DNA of 64,000 nt from contig CAZIWL010000007.1 in NCBI GenBank assembly GCA_964542755.1, forward strand, positions 4,967 through 68,966. Direction: 5' to 3'. Made by a program: the position numbers and the translations under genes. How positions within the stretch are numbered: the stretch's first letter is position 1; each line of letters begins with the position of its first letter. Below the pieces are notes generated by a model. That model did not search any database. It was not told the origin of the DNA and was given only the letters and a program-made list of their open reading frames with translations. This stretch comes from SKLM01 sp964542755. GTDB taxonomy: Bacteria; Chloroflexota; Anaerolineae; B4-G1. Below are positions 60,601 to 64,000 of this stretch, piece after piece.

Positions 60601-61015
60601 ATCGGGTCAACAGGTAGATGGCGACGATGCACAGCCAGGTGAAGAGCGCCACGCCGCGCCGCCCCTGAAAGACCATCGCACCCACCTCCGCCAGCTCGTC
60701 CTTCGTCGAGGCTGGGAGGTCGTCGCTGCGAAAGTGGCGATAGTCGTCGAAGGCCTCGCAGATTTCCTCGGCCTGGGCTCCGCGCGGGCCAATGGATAGA
60801 GCGCCCAGCCACATCGTCACGACGCCGGGATGCCCCACCCGATACGTCTCCCCCCAGTCGCGGCTGGTCAGGCCGTTGCGGAATCTTACGGAGCGGCATG
60901 CCCAGCGCATCTCGTCGTGGACCACAAAGGCGCTCAGGTTCGCCAGCCGGAGGACGAGGCTCAGCAGGAGCACCCCGATCACCACGGTGAGCTCCAAGCG
61001 AGAAATCTCCCTCAA
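57698..61015 (-). CDS. GT39-like membrane glycosyltransferase, HPGV subtype, three modules
   Basis: This 1105-residue protein is the longest of the window. It has an acidic VVHDEMRWA loop, the GHPGVVTMWLGALSIG loop, LSRFLHTDAVLASLM, FDRYMLPVFPALG and HHPYYLTYYDPLLGG. After the helices (to about 490) and a globular linker come three modules (about 690-825, 830-965 and 972-1105). The last has YKVFVHLYDGRGGILAQ, TTNWEKGE and SLGIGLYDPASGDRL. The start is the TTG at 61015, overlapping the upstream stop (TTGA) and preceded by GGAGG at eight bases; longer frames run antiparallel to sense in the upstream gene. Donor and acceptor are unknown. Confidence 0.84.
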   Translation of the reverse strand: MREISRLELTVVIGVLLLSLVLRLANLSAFVVHDEMRWACRSVRFRNGLTSRDWGETYRVGHPGVVTMWLGALSIGPRGAQAEEICEAFDDYRHFRSDDLPASTKDELAEVGAMVFQGRRGVALFTWLCIVAIYLLTRSLWGGRIGLVSLILVALDPFYLGLSRFLHTDAVLASLMTVSVLALLNAMRHRFSEPRGRMLLVLSGVAGGLAVTQKSPAGFLAPFLVLIIGAGLLRRGDGRAHGYEVLPMLIAWGVTAAVTYVGAWPAMWSEPVETVRKVLGTATRYAAEGHTPGNFFLGRPVHDPGWLFYPVAALFRLSPLVVLGLAGSIVRLTLRGPRQTARFSLLALLSYSGLFTIFMSLGDKMFDRYMLPVFPALGIAAAQGLVGGSERLCQAIRRCVNGDRTSSPPALLLPIVLVILVAQVALVVPHHPYYLTYYDPLLGGAKKAQRVLLVGWGEGYDQVAEYLNGKPKAEELLVTTPTTAAFAPLFEGETWPMDRYFPWQSDYVVFYISDVQRRQQPALLQRYLLNPSRTPERVVSLHGVDYAWVYHNDDYEEAVARVEQLAQADRGECVLANGKSLFVKHYKGNLPLHTFSPEYDPKTRSYTYPDLGTMSDFLDGITGGCSRIWYPRYPEAEGDRYLNLLEARGLLLDRASFRQTEVTRHQLVDPAVASRELDLAFEGLRLVSYGVTDPPPAWGRDGGIVLTWEATEELEEDYSVYLHVYDSHGHRIVQGDSLIVDRTLEPTSRWETSATRSALYHLAVPPGTPPGVYDLEIGVYTLETGERLRLLGSDEAANETDARVTVEIGRPDEVPNPQDLSIPRRVVVPVTANLNLLGYELEPGRTGIAEAMFAGETVGLRLFWQANGAIDRDYRLRLSLAGRDGAIYGQEALDVTSTNHPTSEWQPDELVADWYYLSTEESVPTGEATLSLELLDVSGEPVLVDPVELLDLWVQSTTPGSTPTVDPEEPVSFTLGEGISLLGYTVDRRAEPGETVAVTLYWRADRAPDRDYKVFVHLYDGRGGILAQRDRHPGLGARPTTNWEKGEIVADRYHVQLASATPPGIYSLGIGLYDPASGDRLFVYGPGGDRLPDDRVMLGNVEVEP

Positions 61016-62808
61016 GGCAGCTTCCTCCCCGATCCCATGGTGGCGACCGCAGCGGGCGGCAGCCAGTCCGCCCGCTTGCTCCCCGTCCCAGGCGCCGTTC
61101 CAGCCCCGGTCGTGGGTTTGGCGGGGATCGGGTAGACAATCAGCCAGCTGTCCTCGTGCGAGGGCGGGAAAGGGAACCAGCTTTTCCACGCCTGTGCGTC
61201 CTCCGAACTGAGGAACCGCTTGTGCACGATGAGATACCGGAACCCATGATCTGCCAGATTCCCAAATTCCTCGCGGACGTCCAGGCTCGGACCGGGAGCC
61301 TCCTCATCATCGAGCCGCTCCAGGAGCGGGTTCCCATCAATGAAGGCATCGGCGGTGTCCGGCTTACGCGATACGTGTCCCCCGGCGATTCTCTTGCCGT
61401 GGACCGTCTGGTAAAACTGGTAGCGTTTGCCCTTCTGACGTCCCATCGGAAAATCGATCACCGCGAAGTCGCCCGGTTCCTCCGCCAACTCATGGAGGAA
61501 TGGCGGGTAGGGCAGTTGCATCGTGGGGAAAGGGACAACCGCGTACTCAACCAGTATCAACCCCGCCAGCACAAAGGTGCTGGCGTAAGCCACTGACTTC
61601 TCCGGGAAAGGTAGCTTCCGGGACCCCAGCGCTCGATGCACCCAACGTACGCCGAAACCGGCTGCAACCGATAGGAAGAAGAACGTCAGAACGTTCAGGC
61701 GAGAGGGATGTCTCAATACCCGGGTGATGGGAGCGGCCCAGGGGAGACTGGCTTCATGTAAGGGAACGCTGTTGAACGTGATGCGTGCTCCCAGCGAGAG
61801 CAAGAGGGAAAGGAGCCCTCCCGCCACCCAGAAGCGGGCCCTGTGCGCCGTCGCCGAGGCGACGACGGTCAGAGCCAGAGGCACGTACCCCAGATAGGCA
61901 GACCGCTTGCCGGTAAAACTGGTCTGGTCGTTGATGTCTACCAGCCTGGCCACCGGTGGATAGAGGAGCGGATTTGCCCTGTTGGGAACGAGGAAACCAA
62001 GCACGTCGTTCCCGATCCCCTCGTCAGACTCGGCCGATAGGTAGGCCTTCCCAGAGCTGAGTGCCTCGCTCACGGTCGGCCACAGGATGGGCGACAGCAC
62101 CAGCCCGGCGATGAGAGCACTGATCGCCAAGGCCTGCCATGTTCCCCGAGCCCATCGATTCCGCGCGACCAGGAGATCGTAGAGTGCGTAGAGACCGATC
62201 CAGCCCAGGAGCATGAACATCAAATGCCAGCTCGACAGTGCCGTCAGGACGAACCAGAGGACGGTCAGCACCACGTTTCTGCCTCGTCTGCCGTTCTCGC
62301 CGTGGACCGTCCTAACGAGGGCTAGGGCAAAGAGGGGCATCCATTGGGTCGTGACGATCACGGGATGAGCGCTCTCGAAACGATGATAAGGTTGAAAGGC
62401 AAAGATGAGACCAGCGACGAAGGCAGCAGGTCTACAGCCCGTCAAGTGCTCCACCAGCAGATACATGCTGAACCCGCTCAGGGCAAAGGTGAGCAGGATG
62501 GTCGCGTTGTAGGCTGCAAAATGGCCCACCAAGGGCGTCAGGAGCAATGTGATCACCGTGTTCACGTGGCTAAAGCTATGAAAGGCCAGGCTGACACCTT
62601 GAGGGTAGAAGAGGTAGTCGGTGTGAAATAGGTCCAAGCCCTCGGTCAGCGCTTTCTTCGTCCACCAGTCGGCCCAGAGATTGATGTGCAGATCGGAGTT
62701 CTGACCGGCGAGGACCGAGTCGATATTCTGCACCAGCGCCCAGGCGAGCACGACGGTCAGCAGTCCGTACAGAACCAAGGCGACTATGGAATCGTCGTCA
62801 CGTCTCAT
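61012..62808 (-). CDS. polytopic membrane protein with GT-C-like features and no module
   Basis: This 598-residue protein has about eleven helices and an outer loop LHINLWADWWTKKALTEG with an aspartate-rich pattern, then YLFYPQGVSLAFHS and FAFQPYHRFESAHP. The C-terminal 150 residues are a soluble outer domain (GDFAVIDFPMGRQKGK, GGHVSRKPDTADAF, FRYLIVHKRFLSS) without the array module. It resembles conserved membrane proteins often found beside GT39 genes and sometimes annotated as YfhO-like. It would face the periplasm and handle lipid-linked sugars, but this is inference. It shares translation with the following gene (TTGA overlap) and follows the partial gene by 15 bases. A decayed relative lies at 54834-55239. 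Confidence 0.78.
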   Translation of the reverse strand: MRRDDDSIVALVLYGLLTVVLAWALVQNIDSVLAGQNSDLHINLWADWWTKKALTEGLDLFHTDYLFYPQGVSLAFHSFSHVNTVITLLLTPLVGHFAAYNATILLTFALSGFSMYLLVEHLTGCRPAAFVAGLIFAFQPYHRFESAHPVIVTTQWMPLFALALVRTVHGENGRRGRNVVLTVLWFVLTALSSWHLMFMLLGWIGLYALYDLLVARNRWARGTWQALAISALIAGLVLSPILWPTVSEALSSGKAYLSAESDEGIGNDVLGFLVPNRANPLLYPPVARLVDINDQTSFTGKRSAYLGYVPLALTVVASATAHRARFWVAGGLLSLLLSLGARITFNSVPLHEASLPWAAPITRVLRHPSRLNVLTFFFLSVAAGFGVRWVHRALGSRKLPFPEKSVAYASTFVLAGLILVEYAVVPFPTMQLPYPPFLHELAEEPGDFAVIDFPMGRQKGKRYQFYQTVHGKRIAGGHVSRKPDTADAFIDGNPLLERLDDEEAPGPSLDVREEFGNLADHGFRYLIVHKRFLSSEDAQAWKSWFPFPPSHEDSWLIVYPIPAKPTTGAGTAPGTGSKRADWLPPAAVATMGSGRKLP

Positions 62809-62823
62809 TGCGATTCCCCAGCG

Positions 62824-64000
62824 CTAGCTGTCGCCTCCCCCAATCTCCCCAACTCGAAGCTCTTGCAGGTGGATCCGATTGTGTGGCAGCCTCTGGTCCT
62901 CCGGACCTCTGGCCGGCAGGCGGGCCTTGGTCTTGAAGTCGTACATTCCAACGTACAGCGCGTAGGTTTCGTCGGGCCGGAGTCCGTCTACGGAGATATC
63001 GTGTGGATCATCGATCACTTCCCGGTACCGCCAGTCCCAAGTTGGACGCTGGCCTCCAGCTGGTACCCCGTCGTGCTGCGCCACCATCGTCCCCTCCTCG
63101 TCGAGAAGGTGCACGAACACGTGGTGGTCTCGCTGCACACGTCCGTCAGACTGCCAGAACAGTGTGACGACGAGGGGAGGTTCCGTCGAGTGCTCGGGCG
63201 ACCTCAGCGTGTAACCCACCAGGTGAATGTGATCCCCCAGCTGCACGTCCAGCGGATGATCGATGGAAAAGGCCGCTGGATCGCTCTCGAAGCCTCCGTA
63301 GATCCAGGCATAGGTGACCCCGTCGAACGCGGCGGTCCAGAGTGGCTCCTTATCCTGGCATACAGCCCAGGCGTCATCCCAGAGGTCAAGTCGATTCTGG
63401 CGCTGAATCGAATTGATCCCGAAGACGTAGTAGTCTATGTAGGGATCCTCGAGCCCTTCGCTCCGGCCCGGGTAAATCCTTTCGAACAGCTCCTCGTACC
63501 GGCGGTGAACCCCAATCATCCTCTCCTCGGCTCGTGGAAAGCCGGCCAAGAACCGTGCGGCTTCATGCTGCCCTTCCCCTTGGTCCCCCATCGGAAGAAC
63601 GTGCTGTGCCACACGTGAACTACCAAGCAGCAAGTTGTGGTGAGTGCCGTAGTAGGGATGATGTGAGACGACCAGGGCGAACTGCCCGATGAGGACGGTC
63701 GCAAGCGCGACTGCACGGACGTGCCGGTTTTCATCCCGACCAGCCCGCGCCGTCAGTCCATCCACGATCTGTATCAGCCCCCAGGCAGCCAGTATGTCCG
63801 CGATCAGGAAGGCCGGCTGAAGATAGCGCATTTCCTTCCTTGCTGCAAAAGACATAGCGACGACGAACCCCGCGCCAAAGATCAGCAGGCACCAGGCCCA
63901 GCTATCCTCTCTCCAGTTCCTGACCCGCCTCACCAAGATTATGACGGCCGCCAACAGCCCTGGCAGCGTGATCAGTGTCATCTTCCAGCCGATCGTTGCC
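62824..64000 (-). CDS. GT39-like membrane glycosyltransferase, HPGV subtype, 5' end outside window
   Basis: The frame is open to the right edge of the window, so the N-terminal helices and first outer loop lie outside. The visible part aligns closely with the 52661-54712 protein: ATIGWKMTLITLPG against AVLAWKMSLVTLPA, RKEMRYLQPAFLIADILAAWG, HHPYYGTHHNLLLGSSRVA, and one module (about the last 130 residues) with HVFVHLLDEEGTMVAQ, DWRYREV and ALYVGMYDFKTKARLPA. A globular linker with DYYVFGINSIQRQNR precedes it. The two genes are clearly paralogues by duplication. It reads into the 598-residue membrane protein gene after 15 bases. Confidence 0.85.
   Translation of the reverse strand, partial: ATIGWKMTLITLPGLLAAVIILVRRVRNWREDSWAWCLLIFGAGFVVAMSFAARKEMRYLQPAFLIADILAAWGLIQIVDGLTARAGRDENRHVRAVALATVLIGQFALVVSHHPYYGTHHNLLLGSSRVAQHVLPMGDQGEGQHEAARFLAGFPRAEERMIGVHRRYEELFERIYPGRSEGLEDPYIDYYVFGINSIQRQNRLDLWDDAWAVCQDKEPLWTAAFDGVTYAWIYGGFESDPAAFSIDHPLDVQLGDHIHLVGYTLRSPEHSTEPPLVVTLFWQSDGRVQRDHHVFVHLLDEEGTMVAQHDGVPAGGQRPTWDWRYREVIDDPHDISVDGLRPDETYALYVGMYDFKTKARLPARGPEDQRLPHNRIHLQELRVGEIGGGDS

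Noticed and set aside
1..64000. CRISPR arrays, tRNA or rRNA genes, transposases and prophage genes
   Set aside because: I read the intergenic stretches for regular direct repeats, cloverleaf-like segments and conserved RNA blocks, and the proteins for recombinase motifs. None was found, though a small structured RNA could escape reading by eye.

Overview
The window is a G+C-rich bacterial chromosome segment. Almost every gene reads on the minus strand; only three (10769-12072 and 16490-16999) read on the plus strand. No rRNA, tRNA, CRISPR array, insertion sequence or phage gene was seen. The gene content (a large family of GT-C/GT39-type membrane glycosyltransferases with repeated beta-sandwich tails, a DUF3159 protein, a Liv-type operon with a hydroxyproline set) suggests Chloroflexota or a related lineage, probably an uncultured one. 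That assignment is inference; there is no marker gene here to settle it.

Layout. 1-333: nothing supportable. 334-4915: two adjacent superfamily 1 helicase-like proteins, one with intact motifs and one with degenerate ones. 4926-7595: a GT4 glycosyltransferase and a sulfotransferase. 7651-9845: an aldolase of the DapA/HOGA family and a class V alanine-glyoxylate-type aminotransferase. 9897-12072: a zinc-ribbon membrane protein, a divergent YgbA-family protein and a metallophosphoesterase. 12159-16009: a serine/threonine dehydratase, an aminotransferase, an EamA transporter and a DUF3159 membrane protein. 16490-16999: a SlyD-type prolyl isomerase behind a promoter followed by an intrinsic terminator. 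17121-29911: a hydroxyproline island. 30109-38877: housekeeping and surface genes (HIT protein, MtaB, PriA, ABC-2 exporter permease, GT4, TyrA-like, HD protein, site-2 protease). 39054-64000: a 25-kb array of an O-antigen ligase-like protein and ten intact or partial large membrane proteins, plus one decayed copy.

Hydroxyproline island. A Liv-type ABC importer (LivF, binding protein, LivH, LivM, LivG) is followed by a two-cysteine hydroxyproline epimerase, a radical-SAM activase and a glycyl radical enzyme. The glycyl radical enzyme carries all the residues I recall as the active site of trans-4-hydroxy-L-proline dehydratase (HypD). Upstream lie two FAD oxidoreductases resembling the D-hydroxyproline dehydrogenase complex; one is a fusion with 2Fe-2S, two 4Fe-4S and BFD-like sites. 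The locus therefore seems to join an oxygen-sensitive dehydration route and an oxidative route. About 10 kb downstream, the HOGA-like aldolase and AGT-like aminotransferase recall the last two steps of animal hydroxyproline breakdown.

Glycosyltransferase array. Nine of the ten large proteins end in one to three copies of one roughly 125-residue predicted beta-sandwich module, about 17 copies in all. They fall into two main N-terminal subfamilies plus one classical GT39 protein and one module-free protein. Genes overlap or nearly touch, and a good promoter at 54798-54826 splits the array into two transcription units, the second ending in the ligase-like gene. This looks like a machine for building or transferring a surface glycan outside the membrane; substrates are unknown.
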